Of a stretch of 64,000 nucleotides of DNA, positions 40,629-52,274 are shown piece after piece; within the stretch, counting starts at the first letter, position 1, and the number at the start of each line of letters is the position of its first letter. This DNA comes from Sceloporus undulatus. Its lineage: Eukaryota > Chordata > Lepidosauria > Squamata > Phrynosomatidae. The stretch spans positions 120,200,513-120,264,512 of the forward strand of contig NC_056523.1 of the NCBI RefSeq assembly GCF_019175285.1, written 5' to 3'. The notes beneath the pieces were generated by a model. That model did no database searches. It was not told the origin of the DNA and saw only the letters and a program-made list of their open reading frames with translations. Both the position numbers and the translations under genes were made by a program.

Positions 40629-42862
40629 TTCAGGCTAGCCCCTGATGACGCTGGGCCGGCCTGCTCTCTCCCTCAACGGCCGAAAGATGACAGTTATGGA
40701 GGGAGGGCACTCAGTCTTCAGGCCAGCCCCTGATGACGCTGGGCCAGCCTGCTCTCTCCCTCAACGGCCGAAAGATGACAGTTATGGAGGGAGGGCACTC
40801 TGTCTTCAGGCCAGCCCCTGATGTTGGGCCGGCCTGCTCTCTCCCTCAACGGCCGAAGATGACAGTTTATGGAGGGAGGGCACTCAGTCTTCAGGCCAGC
40901 CCTGATGACGCTGGGCCGGCGCTCTCTCCCTCAACGGCCGAAAGATGACATTTATGGAGGGAGGGGGCACTCAGTCTCAGGCCAGCCCTGATGACCGGCT
41001 GGCCGGCCTGCTCTCTCCCTCAACGGCCGAAAGATGACAGTTATGGAGGGAGGGAACTCTGTCTTCAGGCCAGCCCCTGAGGACGCTGGCCCGGCCTGCT
41101 CTCTCCCTCAACGGCCGAAAGATGACAGTTATGGGGAGAGGCACTCATTCTTCGTCACCAGCCCCTGATGACGCTGGGCCGGCCTGCTCTCTCCTCAACG
41201 GCCGAAAGATGACAGTTATGGAGGGAGGGCACTCGTCTTCATGGCCAGCCCCTGATGACGCTGGGCCGCCTGCTCTCTCCCCAACGGCCGAAAGATGACA
41301 GTTATGGAGGGAGGGGCCTCTGTCTTCAGGCCAGCCCCTGAGGACGCTGGGCCGGCCTGCTCTCTCCCTCAACGGCCGAAAGATGACAGTTTATGGAGGG
41401 AGGGCACTCAGTCTTCAGCCAGCCCCTGATGACGCGGGGCCGCCTGCTCTCTCCCTCAACGGCGAAAGAGGACAGTTATGGAGGGAGGGACTCTGTCTTC
41501 AGGCCAGCCCGATGACGCTGGGCCGGCCTGCTCTCTCCCTCAACGGCCGAAAGATGACAGTTATGGAGGGAGGCCTCTGTCTCAGGCCAGCCCTGATGAC
41601 GCTGGGCCGGCCTGCCTCTCTCCCTCAACGGCCGAAAGATGACATATGGAGGGAGGGCACTCAGTCTTCAGGCCAGCCCCTGATGACGCTGGGCCGGCCT
41701 GCTCTCTCCCTCAACGCCGAAAGATGACAGTTATGGAGGAGGGCACTCAGTCTTCAGGCCAGCCCCTGATGAGCTGGGCCGGCCTGCTCTCTCCCTCAAC
41801 GGCCGAAAGATGACAGTTATGGAGGGAGGGCACTCGTCTTCAAGCCACCCCTGATGACGCTGGGCCGGCCTGCTCTCTCCCTCAACGGCCGAAAGATGAC
41901 GTTATGGAGGGAGGGCACTCAGTCTTCAGGCCAGCCCCCTGATGACGCTGGGCCGGCCTGCTCTTCTCCCTCAACGGCCGAAAGATGACAGTTATGGAGG
42001 GAGGCACTCTGTCTTCAGGCCAGCCCCTGATGACGCTGGGCCGGCCTGCTCCTCCCTCAACGGCCGAAAGATGACAGTTATGGAGGAGGGCCTCCTGGTT
42101 TCAGGCCAGCCCCTGATGACGCTGGGCCGGCCTGCCTCATCCCCTCAACGGCCGAAAGATGACAGTTATGGAGGGAGGGCACTCAGTCTTCAGGCCAGCC
42201 CCTGATGACGCTGGGCCGCTGCCTCTCTCCCTCAACGGCCGAAAGATGACAGTTATGGAGGGAGGGCACTCAGTCTTCAGGCCAGCCCCTGATGGACGCT
42301 GGGCGGCCTGCTCTCTCCCTCAACGGCCGAAAGAGACAGTTATGGAGGGAGGGACTCAGTCTTCAGGCCAGCCCCTGATGACGCTGGGCCGGCTGCTCAC
42401 TCCCTCAAGGCCGAAAGATGACAGTTATGGAGGGAGGGCACTCAGTCTTCAGGCCAGTCCCTGATGACGCTGGGCCGGCCTGCTCTCTCCCTCAACGGCC
42501 GAAAGATGACAGTTTTATGGAGGGAGGGCACACGTCTTCAGGCCAGCCCATGAGTGATCGCTGGCCGGCCTGCTCTCTCCCTCAACGGCCGAAAGATGAC
42601 AGTTATGGAGGGAGGGCACTCAGTCTTCAGGCCAGCCCCTGATGACCTGGGCGGCCTGCTCTCTCCCTCAACGGCCGAAAGATGAAAAATATGGGGGAGG
42701 GCACTCAGCTTCAGGCCAGCCTGATGACGCTGGGCCGGCCCGTCTCTCCCTCAACGGCCGAAAGATGACAGATATGGAGGAGGGCACTCAGTCTTCAGGC
42801 CAGCCCCTGATGACCGCTGGGCCGGCCTGCTCTCTCCCTCAACGGCCGAAAGATGACAGTTA
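40628..42862. repeat. 88-bp minisatellite, about 25 copies
   Basis: The unit runs from CTTCAGGCCAGCCCCTGATG through GCTGGGCCGGCCTGCTCTCT and CCCTCAACGGCCGAAAGATG to TTATGGAGGGAGGGCACTCA. The first two copies start at 40628 and 40716, giving an 88-bp period. Copies differ mainly by one- or two-base insertions and deletions and less by substitution. The unit length is not a multiple of three, and no frame runs through the array. Confidence 0.96.
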
Positions 42863-42865
42863 TTC

Positions 42866-43440
42866 AGTGCATCCATTGTTTCCACACTAGAATGAATTGT
42901 TGAGGAACAGATTATGCATATCTCTCAACTTCCTTTGAGTTTTAGTAGAAAAAAATGAGATTAAAGATCGGTTAAATTATTATCCTCTAGCTCCATATGA
43001 ACCCATTTATTAGAATGTGATTGTATGACAAATAACCTAGAAGTTAGATTTAAATATGGATATATCAGAGGAAACCTGGCATCAACAAAGGGAATAGTTA
43101 TCTAAAACACCAGAGACTCATTTTATTCCTAATCCCTGCAGCTAGAACTGAAATTGCAAGATGCTGGAATACAGGGAATTTGTTACTTGGAAACTGGTGG
43201 AAAAAGAGCTGGGACACATGGTGATCAGAAAAACCTTCCTATTCCTTCAAGAACAGATCTGGACAAAAAAAAAGCACACACATTCATTGAGGATTGGTCT
43301 GTTTTTATTGATAATGTCAATAACAATATATCTCATTTTGCTCTACCTTTGCACCAAGCTGGTTTTTGGAAGGACATCTTGGACACTGACCACCTGACTG
43401 TTGCAAAATGATCTATGATTTCCCTTTCTGGATCTTTTTA
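42866..43440 (+). mobile_element. L1-type LINE remnant, ORF2 C terminus
   Basis: Plus-strand frames give pieces resembling the L1 ORF2 tail, such as ARTEIARCWNTGN, a W-rich WWKKSWDTW segment and, in another frame, IEDWSVFIDNVNNNISHF. Frames change between pieces, so it is decayed. The clade is uncertain. Confidence 0.5.
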
Positions 43441-43463
43441 CAACTTCAAAAGAATGTATTATT

Positions 43464-44289
43464 GGCGTTTATCACATGGAGATTTGGGGGGGGGGGTTTG
43501 GAGCTCAGATCCAGGGTGACTGTGGGTCCATGATATGGATACATGTCCTAACGTGAATGTGTTATCAGATGAGATTCCTTTCTATGGGTGCTCTTTCTGT
43601 GGTGCTTCCGCAGTGATTCCAAAGTGACCCCTCATTTTGATGAAATCGGAAAAAGTGAATTCACAGAATTCGCTTTGAAGCTCACTTCGATTTCACTTTG
43701 AATTGGTCTGGTGTGGAAGATCACTCCAATGTTGTCCCCCATGCCCCCCTGTGTCCTGCTGCTTCATCCCCCTCCTCCTCCTTCATGCCATCTCGCCCCC
43801 TCTGCCACCCTGTGACCTATCCCATCATCCCCTGACTGCTTCTGCATCCGAATCCTGGCTCCAGTGACCCCCTGCGACTTATCCCATCATCCCCTGACTG
43901 CTCCTGCATCCGAATCCTGGCTCCAGTGACCCCCTGTGACCTATCTCATCATCCCCTGACTGCTCCCTCAGTCCAATGAAGGATGACAGGTAAAGAGGGG
44001 GCAGGGAAAGAGGACAGCGTCCAGAACCCCACTGAGCATGCGCAAGAGTCCCAATTCAATTCATTGAATCCGCATGGTATGCACAGGTGTGGTAATACAA
44101 TTTGCACTCACTCTACTTTGCATGAATCCACATCACGTGACTTGCCTTGGATTTGATTCCCCCTCGATTTGGAAGGGCAACAGAAGGGCAACCAGGTGTG
44201 ATAAAACATTCACGTTATGACATGAATTCGCATAGCTGAACCAGGAGTCACCCTGGATCTGAGCTGCAAAAAGCCCCATGTGATACTCC
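43464..44289. mobile_element. Inverted-repeat DNA element (family F), copy 2
   Basis: The left end GGCGTTTATCACATGG and the right end, reverse complemented, AGTATCACATGGGGC are followed by a longer inverted block. This includes GAGCTCAGATCCAGGGTGAC on both sides and CTAACGTGAATGTGTTATC against ATAACGTGAATGTTTTATC. Inside is a 62-bp tandem repeat (43811-43975, 2.7 copies). No coding capacity is seen. Confidence 0.7.
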
Positions 44290-44715
44290 ACTGAGTGGAA
44301 ATGCTTTTTGCTTATTCCCAAGGCCTGTTATTTCTATTGTTTATAAATTTGTTATTTGATAAAACTTATTAAAACATTTTTTTAAATGAAGGTGGAAGGA
44401 TTTTTTTTAAAAAAAATTGAATAATTATCTGTAAACTGTAAGCCTTTAGGGCTGAAGAGCAGGGTATAAATACCACAAATAAATAAATAAATTGAGGAAG
44501 GATCTGAAGAAGAGTGGTGGCTGTCAGCATTGCAAGGAGGCTCTTGTGTAAAGGAGCAATGCAAGCAATAAGAAAAAACTATGAATTATAAAGAGACAAA
44601 GAAGAGAAGAGAGCAGATATAATGCCTGAAGTACTAGACTGAGATTTGGGAGATCCAGGTTCTAGTCTCCACTCCATGAAATTTTCTGGGTAACCTTGAG
44701 CCAGTACTCTATTCC

Positions 44716-44938
44716 CAGGATGACCAGATGGCCTCCTTTTCCAGGACGTCCTACATTTCAACCTCCTGTCCACGAGGAATTCCAAAATTTCCTCCATGTT
44801 GAGCATTACTAAGAAGCATAAATTTACTTTGATATGAGTGGTTTTAGCTTTTATTTGGTTATGTCATTTTTCTTGAATGTCCTACATTTTACAGTACCTT
44901 GTCCTCCTTTGTGTTTAGGACATCTGGTCACTCTGCTC
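44716..44938 (+). mobile_element. GGTGACCAG-type repeat, copy 4
   Basis: CAGGATGACCAGATGGCCTC at the start and AGGACATCTGGTCACTCTGC at the end. The interior TGAGTGGTTTTAGCTTTTAT is shared with the other copies. Confidence 0.7.
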
Positions 44939-45944
44939 TGTCCCAGTCTAGCCTACCTCACAAAGTTGTTGAGAGCATAAGGAGGGCAGAAGGACCATGT
45001 CTTGAGGTCAAGGGGGCAAGGAATATAAAAGTAACATTTTTAAAAAGGAAACAAGCTTAGGTGAGGCTGATGCCTCTGTCTTGTACCTGTATAGGATTGG
45101 ACCTAAGTGATCTAAGGCTTTATAGGTTGTGACCAGCACTTTGAACTGTGCCCAGGAACAAAGTGGTAGCTAGGGAAGCCGGTTCAACAAGTGAGTTATA
45201 TGCTTCCTAGGATTGGCTCCAGTCAGCATGCTGGCTGCAGCATTTTGGACCCAGTAAAATCCAAACAGTTCCTAAACACAGGCTCAGCCACATTGTATCA
45301 AAATAGTCCAAGCAGGGTGTAGTCAAGATGTGTCACTGTAGCCAGATCTGACTGGTGCACTGGTTTTAACTTTGCAGATACACTCCTGACCACCACAGAA
45401 ACTGGGCTTCCTGGCTCAGGGTTGAACCTGTGTTTTCAGGAATAATGTAACTCCATCTAGCACAGGCTGGACCTCTGTTCCTGGATCCACCAGTCAACCG
45501 ACCAGGAGCACATCCATTTCTTTGCCCTGATCTAATCCATTACTGACAACAGACTAGTTCAGAACATTAGTTCAGAACCTTGGGATCCAATGGGAAAGAG
45601 AGAGAGAGTTGGGTGTCAGTGGTGAAAGAGGTCCAGGAAAATCAACAGGGACGCATTTCCCCTGTCCATTTCCCTGTGTAGGTAGGTCATCCACCAAATT
45701 GACTCCAGTCTCTCCCATTACCAGGCCTGAAGTCAGGCTGAAATGGATCTAGAAAATCCACTTCATTCAAGAACTCTTGGAACTGAGAGGCCATCCTATG
45801 CTCTAGAACCTTGCTCAGGACAGGAATACAGAGACAGACCTGTAATTCTCTATCATGATGGGGTTTGAGGAGGATTTTTTCAGCAGCGGCCACAACACAG
45901 CCCCTTTTAGGCAGGACGGAAAGCTCCTTGCCTCAGAGGGAAGT

Positions 45945-46785
45945 CGCCGCGGAACAAATGCAATACACAGCAGTTGGAAGAAAAAGGCCACAATTTTATT
46001 TAACACAACTATAACAACCAAAACGTAGGGTTGGCTCTAATACATGAGGTCTGCATCTGTCATCCATCAACCCCTAACTGATGGATGAACCCAAGTACTT
46101 GGTCTTGGCCAAGCTTCGGGATGACAAAGGGAAAGACTAATTAAACGCCCATCTGTTCCAATAACCGGTCATGCGATTGATTGCATCTCCGCATATGCGA
46201 ATCACCACATCTCTAGCCCTTGTCAACAGGGAATGCTGTATCAATGTTGCCCCCACAATGGCAACACCGCATCGCTCAGAGCAACCCTGTGTCCCCATTG
46301 GACTCCCGATCCAGCGCTACACAGCCCTGGATACCACACCCACCAGATCCGAGACCTATGCAACTGCTCCAAAGTTGTGACAGCAACCCTGCTCCCACAG
46401 AGGGAGGGTGGGTGGGTGAGCCGAGCTGGCAATGGCGCTGGCCGGGGCACCACGTGGCCTTAAATAGGCGGCCGGGATAGGGCAGAGGACCCGCCTCCCG
46501 GCCTCCCGACCAATCCCAAGCGGCACCACGTGATGACGCCGCCCAATCAGGAGGCACTTCTGCCCCCTGGTGCCTTCTGGGACATGTAGTCCCCGCTGGC
46601 ATGGGCGGAAGTCCCTCCCATTCCCCCTTTGCTGGCCAATCATGGCTCGGGCGGCCCCGCGCACAGGCTTCTGGGGCCGCCCGAGCCGGGAGAGCGGAGG
46701 CACTGAGCCGCACAGTTCTCCCCCAAGTGGCAACCGGGCCGTCCTGCCGAGGCAGGCAGCCTCCTTTGCCACAGTGGAGCCACTT
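45945..46785 (-). mobile_element. Unclassified inserted block inside the L2-like LINE; possible solo LTR
   Basis: It separates two parts of one LINE reverse transcriptase and is itself CpG-rich. In the minus direction it has a TATA-like CCTATTTAAGGCC near 46463 and, about 470 bp later, AATAAA near 45995. This promoter-plus-poly(A) plan suggests an LTR, but other short elements are possible. Imperfect GGCAAAGGAG / GGCAAGGAG words near its borders may be a target duplication. It is an old fossil. Confidence 0.35.
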
Positions 46786-46937
46786 GGCCAGTCTCCTTCT
46801 GGTTGATTTCAGGAGCCAGTACCCATATGGTGGCTCACATCTCTCCAAGGACCCTGTCCACATCCTCAGGATGCCCAAACTGAAATGTATCCAATAATAC
46901 AGGACAAGAAGATGACAAAGTTACATCCACTTGACCT

Positions 46938-47172
46938 GTATGAACTTGTTGCAAGACTTCAAGTTGTTTCTGACTTATGGCAACTCAAGGGTTCACGTAT
47001 GAAGGACCTTTCTTGTCAAAATTTGTCCAAGAAGGAGAAGGTTGCCTTTGCCTTTCTCTAAGACTGAGAAAATGTGACTTCTCCAAGGTCACCTGGTGGG
47101 CTTTTCTGGATAGGCAGGGATTCAAAGCCTGGTCTTCCAGTGTCCTAGTCCAACACTCAAACCACTACAACA
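46938..47172 (-). mobile_element. tRNA-derived Sauria-type SINE
   Basis: Reverse: TTGTTTCTGACTTATGGCAA, TGACTTCTCCAAGGTCACCT and CCAACACTCAAACCACTACA. It is inserted in the LINE at 45055-47350. Confidence 0.82.
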
Positions 47173-48277
47173 TGTGGGCTTCTCCTGTATCTACTACAAA
47201 TCCAAACTGGAGAGGATCTGAGTGACTTTGTCTGCAAAGTGTCTTGTAAATTCTTCACAGCAAGCTGTCAAGTAGCCCATTTTCCCTTCCTGAGGTAAAG
47301 AGTATAGGACACTCCTGAACACTACCCTGGCACACTCAGTAGCAGCAGGGGGAGAAGAAGAAGTGGCATCTTGTTATTCCCAGTAGGCTCAGACAAAACC
47401 AAAATGCAGCAGTCTCTCCTAATTTGTGTGTTCTTCCTCTCTCTCATATATATTTGCCATCTTTACCACATTCTGATGTTGCTTAGCCACTTGTTTCCCA
47501 GTTTTCATCCAAGAAATGTTGGAGGATATGTTTCAAGACAGAAGGAAAGAGATGATTCTGAAACATGCTGCCTTAAAACCTGATGTGGGGTTTTCTTTTC
47601 TGCCTTGGGCAACAAAATGTCTTGAGCTGTCCATGCACAAGAACATACTCTCATTCATTGCAATACAGCTTCTCCAACAGTTTCCCAAAGCTCTGTGTCC
47701 AGTGCCAATAAGACATAATCAAAATGTGCTCTTTTATTTGACTGTAATTGGACCTATTGCTGTGGTCTATGTGTGTGCACATGCATGTCAGTACATATCT
47801 GTGGCAAAATTCTGGAAGTAAAATGGATAATATATGCACAACTTTTAACTTAATTGTGCTCAATTCTAGTCTCCTATGCAAATGGTGCTCTCACAGGCAT
47901 AAGAAAATATGCCATAAATGGTATTTAACAGCTGAAAGACAGAATTATATGCAATCAGCAGCTGCTAGTTACAGAATTGCTACTTTAAGACTGCAGCTGT
48001 TTGATTATATCCATTTTTAACTTATTAGTCAATTCTCATTTTCAGAGGGCTTCTAAGAAACTGTCATTCTTCTCCAAAGAGGAAAATTAGGGCTTAACCC
48101 TAAAGGAATACAGTCAGTAAAAGAATATGTGCCGTCAGCATTCTTTCATCTCTTGCAAAACCAAATGCCTTCACAAGATGCCAGTAATCAACTTGTAGTG
48201 ATTTCCTTCTCTGATTCTCCAAATGTTTCAGCTTGCTAACATGCACATTTGCTCAGAAGTAAGTACCATTATACCCA

Positions 48278-48395
48278 GTGTAGTATAATGGTTTGGGTGT
48301 TGGAGTACAACTCCGTAGACCAGGTTCAAATCCTCGCTCTGCCATGGAAACCAGCTGAGTCAAGTCACATTCTTTTACCCGCAGAGGAAGGTAAA
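48278..48395 (+). mobile_element. Sauria-type SINE head
   Basis: TGTAGTATAATGGTTTGGGT and GGTTCAAATCCTCGCTCTGC (A- and B-box regions). It is truncated after about 118 bp. Confidence 0.75.
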
Positions 48396-48626
48396 GACCT
48401 ACAGTATGCATAAATAGGTTTATTTATTGTTTTTGTGATAAAAGTCTTTTACTATCAACTTCCAATCATATTTCCAAGGCAATTTAATTTTTTAAAAATT
48501 AAAATATACTACTTATCTTTTTAAAAAATGGAAAACACAACAAATGAAGAGGCTACAAAAGGAGCAAATTTAAAACAGCCAGATTTTCCAAGCATCTCAA
48601 AAGTTTGTGAAAATAGTAATAAGACA

Positions 48627-48838
48627 TGCCATAGTAGTTTGAATGTTGGACTATGACTCTGGAGACCAGGGTTCAATTCCCAGCTTGGCCATGAAACCCA
48701 TTGGGTGACCTTGAGTGAGTCACACTCTCACAGCCTCACAAGCTTCAGCGTCACAAGAAGGCAATGACAAAACTCTTCTGAACAAATCTTGCCAAGAAAA
48801 TAGGATCACCATAACTCAATTTACAGCAGTTGAAGTAA
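48627..48838 (+). mobile_element. tRNA-derived Sauria-type SINE
   Basis: Forward: GTTGGACTATGACTCTGGAG, GGGTTCAATTCCCAGCTTGG, AACAAATCTTGCCAAGAAAA. Confidence 0.85.
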
Positions 48839-49691
48839 GTGGAGAACAAAGAGGAAAAGGTGACTAATTTAGAACCAGTTAAAAGATGGGATGATGGATA
48901 CTTAATCATGACTGTTCCTTGCAAATTAGAATAGTTGGAGAATATGCTGTTATAAAAATACAAGAATGACAAAAGCAAGGAATTGGCCATCTGTTGCGTT
49001 TTCATGGAACCAAAAACAAGTTGCCTGAGATGGCCACCTCACTCTACCTAATGATAGGGTCAACCTTGCTCTTGTGGAACTCCTGTTCTGTTCCTGAAAC
49101 ACAAGAACTTTTCAAAGGATTATGCCCACCTGATGGAAATTTGGTTTCAATACCTGTTACTGCAGTCTACATATCTTTTTATGTTTAAAATTATCTTTGA
49201 GCACACAAATTACTGTTTGCATATGTTCAGTCCTCTTGGCATATTCAGTGGATAGAATTTTTGTTCAGCCTGTGACCTGAACTGTTTGATTATATTTCAT
49301 TTGTGCATTGCTTAGGGGCCATGGGCCTGTTTTGCATTCTAAATGTATAATTATTTCCTAGTAATTGCATTTATGCAAATTATTGTTCTCTGTGATTAGT
49401 CAATCAAGCCATTGTTATTTCTGTGTCAAGAACAATTGGTTAAAAACCCCGAGAGTGGTTTAAGCAGCAACTGTAGCCCCAGTTTTTCCTTGCATATAAT
49501 TTCTATGCATACCAGTAATCTTTAATCTGCTTCATAAATCCCTATGGAAACAATGGATGCATTTTTAATATGAGTTTGTTTTTACTACCTGTGCAAAAAA
49601 TGCTAATAGATTGACAGGAATTAGAAAAAGCAAGACTTATTTATCTTCCATTGATTCAGTGGGTCTTCTTGAGTTGGAACTGAACAGTCCC

Positions 49692-49985
49692 TAGCAAGAT
49701 AATGGAATAATAAAATCATAGAATTGGAAGAGACCCCTAGGGCCAGCCAGTCCAGCTTCCTATCATGCACAAATATACAGTCAAAGCATTCCCAACAGAT
49801 GGCCATCCAGCCTCGCTTAAAAACCTCCAAAGAAGGAAACTCCACCATTTTCCGAGGGAGTTTGTTCCACTGTTAAAAAGCTCTTACTGTCAGCAGCAAG
49901 TTCTTCTTAATGTTTTGGTGGAATCTCTTTTCTTGCAGCTTGAATCCATTGTACCATGTCCTAGTTTGTAGAGCAGCAGAAAACT
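49692..49985 (-). mobile_element. CR1 LINE 3' end
   Basis: AAATCATAGAATTGGAAGAG, CAGATGGCCATCCAGCCTCG and TGGTGGAATCTCTTTTCTTG: the reverse of the CR1 3' region, 5' truncated. Confidence 0.82.
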
Positions 49986-50283
49986 CATGGACACTGGCTC
50001 TTCTTCAGAAGCCATGTGCCTAGGGTACACTGAGGCTGGGTTAAGATTGCAGCAATGTCTCATCCTGAGATCTGGATTAGTGACAGGATGGGTGGGGAAG
50101 AAGAAATGGTAGCTTTTGATTGGCCCTGCCAGAGGTCATGATCTTCCCTGCCCTCTTCCAACACAGAAAAGGTTTGAGAAGCAGAGGATGGGGTGTTTCC
50201 TCCCACCAAGCAACTCTTACATCCCCTGGGGGTCCCACTCCACAGTTTGGGAACCATGGCCCTAAACACACCATATCCTGTAT

Positions 50284-50478
50284 GATTTTGGAAGCTGCAC
50301 AGAATCAGCCCTGGTTAGTACCTGAATGGGAGACCACCAAGGAATACCAGGTGCGGTAGGTTATATTTCAGAGGAAAAAACTGGCAAAATCATCTCTGAG
50401 GAGTCCTTGCCTAAGAAAATCCTATGAAAATCATGGGGTCACCATAAGCTGACAGGCAAGATGAAGGCACATATATAC
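50284..50478 (+). mobile_element. 5S-rRNA-derived SINE (5S-Sauria type)
   Basis: CAGCCCTGGTTAGTACCTGA, ATGGGAGACCACCAAGGAAT and ACCAGGTGCGGTAGG copy the internal and 3' part of 5S rRNA. The tail GAAAATCATGGGGTCACCAT is shared with the tRNA-derived SINEs. Confidence 0.85.
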
Positions 50479-50677
50479 ACATGCTAAACATGGGTTGATC
50501 CAGTCAAGGGAGCCATGGCCCTGAGTTTACAAGATATGGATAGGGCAGCTGATGGCTGGGACTCTTGGAGGTCTCTCATTCAAAGGGTTGTCCAAAGTTG
50601 AAATCAACTTGGTAGCAAGTAACAACAGCAATAAACGTCAATATTTACACAAATCCCATTGATAGGAAGAGCAATTA

Positions 50678-51650
50678 CCATATATCAGGGGTAGGCAACC
50701 TTTTTGAGTCGGGGGCCGGGTTGCTGTCCCTCAGACAACTGGGGGGGGGGAGGCGGGGGGGGGGGTGAAGCTTCCACCCTCCAGGGGCGGAGCTTCCACC
50801 CTCCAGGGGCCAGGCCTCCTCCTCTTTGCCGGCCCCTGACGGGGCCCCAGGCCCCGTCAGAGGCCGGGAAAGAGCCGGCGGGGGCCGCCAGTGCTGGAGG
50901 CCTCCCCCTCTTTGCCAGCCCCTTTGCTGTCGCTGGGGCCCTCCAAGAAGGCTCCAGCGATGGCATCGGGCCTCCTAGAGGCCGCCGCCAATGGCAGCGA
51001 AGTCTCACGCAACCTTTCCTGTGGTCGCACGAGACTTCGCCTCTAGGCCGCCGCCATTTTGCTTCACAAAATGACGGTGAAGTCTCGCACGACCACACGA
51101 AAGGTCGCGCGAGACTTTGTCGACATTTTGAGAAATAAAATGGCGGCGCCTGGAGTGGCAAAATGCCACAATCGGCAGCGGCGGTGGCAGGAGAGAGCAG
51201 GGGCTGGCTGAAAGGCCTCCGCGGGCCGCATCCGGCCCGCGGGCCAGAGGTTGCCGACCCCTGCCATATATACTCAACTATAAGTCAACCTCATGTATAA
51301 GTCAAGGGCAGGTCTGGGGGCCAAAATTAGGGATTTTGATATGACCCATGGATAAGTCAACAGTAAAACTTAGAGGTATGTAACAAAGGATGTAAAGGAG
51401 AAAGCAAAGGAAAACAACTTCAAAGTACATAAATTCTAGCAGATGCTCATACCAAAGGCTAGCTGGATGAGAAAATAGTGGGAGGTCAGTGCTTCCAGGA
51501 CAGATTATGCTCTTGCCTTTCAAAAGGGGATGAAATTTTAAAATAAGTGTTAAAGTACAGTACTTACACTGACCCGTAGATAAGTTGACACAGGTTTTGA
51601 CGGTTAATTTTTTGACTAAAATTTCTAGACATATGCATGAGTATATACAG
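50678..51650. mobile_element. Tc1/mariner-type element (GTATATACTC family), copy 2, split by a hAT element
   Basis: The left tip CCATATAT (50678-50685) and the continuation TACTCAACTATAAGTCAACC (from 51272) belong together. The right tip GAGTATATACAG ends at 51650 before TA. The interior matches 466-853 word for word in many places (CCAAAATTAGGGATTTTGAT). Confidence 0.75.
50686..51263. mobile_element. hAT-type non-autonomous element inserted in the mariner-type element
   Basis: Ends CAGGGGTAGGCAACCTTTTT and the reverse of CAGAGGTTGCCGACCCCTG. The 8-bp repeat CCATATAT flanks both sides exactly (50678-50685, 51264-51271). It is 578 bp, very GC- and CpG-rich, with internal inverted GTCGCGCGAGACTT/AAGTCTCGCACGAC words. 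Non-coding. Confidence 0.92.
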
Positions 51651-52274
51651 TAGCCCACTGAGTTTTACTGCTGGAGACATGCCCAAATTTTAACTTTGAT
51701 TTTATTTCAGCCACTCACAGTAGAACACAAGCTGCTGTTTAAATTCATTTTGGGTTTAGAAGGGGGTTTGCCAGTTTAATTAAAGAAGCTGCTAAAGCAA
51801 AATTGAGCGGGGAGGGAAGATGGAGTAGTGAAGTAAAATCCCACATGTGCATGCAAAAAGAGGTCAAGCATGGGCATTAATATTCATATTTCAACTTAGG
51901 CATTTATTATTTATTAGAGACTGGTAGCCAAGTGCTTCAACTAGAAACTAGTTTATTTTGCTTCCCAAGTGACTGTCAAGGTTTCGGAGATGATTCTACT
52001 GCATGACTGACAGATTTCTCACTCACAGAAAAGCTGGGAGAAGGGGGTGGGAGAAAGGACTTTAAAGAAACAAATGAGGAACAGACACATTTAAATCAAG
52101 CTGGGTGAAGCTTCCCAATTCCTTTATTTACAACCAAGTAGCAAAAACTTCCTTGCCTACCTCTTCATTCCTTGCATTCCAAAACTATTCATAGGTAGAA
52201 AAAGGAAGGGGAAAATGAAAGCACAGTAGTATAATATCTGTAATATGTGGCTCAAAAGCATAGTGTGTTCTAGA

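Larger units (their letters stand above)
45055..47350 (-). mobile_element. L2-like LINE, reverse-transcriptase region, interrupted by two insertions
   Basis: Minus-strand translation gives, in order: a CEEFTRHFADKVTQI-like stretch near 47230-47300; EDVDRVLGEM and YWLLKSTRRRLAKWL near 46800-46860; FPSCLKGAVLWPLLKKSSSN, then SKVLEHRMASQFQEFLNEVDFLDPFQ (residues given in part) near 45750-45930; and the antisense of the RT C terminus from 45690 down to 45055. A Sauria SINE (46938-47172) and an about 840-bp block (about 45945-46785) sit between these pieces. Several frames are needed, so it is dead. Confidence 0.7.

Noticed and set aside
40628-42862. CRISPR-like array
   Set aside because: Head-to-tail repeats without unique spacers in a vertebrate genome; it is a minisatellite.
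40733-42890. Repeated 70-114 codon frames in the minisatellite
   Set aside because: The 88-bp unit is not a multiple of three and indels break every frame; no initiation context or similarity.
46276-46878. 200-codon minus-strand frame as a host gene
   Set aside because: Only its first 40 or so codons resemble anything, the LINE reverse transcriptase; the rest is CpG-rich insert.
50284-50370. Functional 5S rRNA gene
   Set aside because: Only the internal and 3' part of 5S is present, diverged and fused to a SINE tail; the same at 36612-36801.
50685-51161. 144-158 codon Pro/Gly/Arg-rich frames
   Set aside because: They fall inside the CpG-rich hAT element and mirror each other on the two strands, as expected from GC-rich non-coding DNA.
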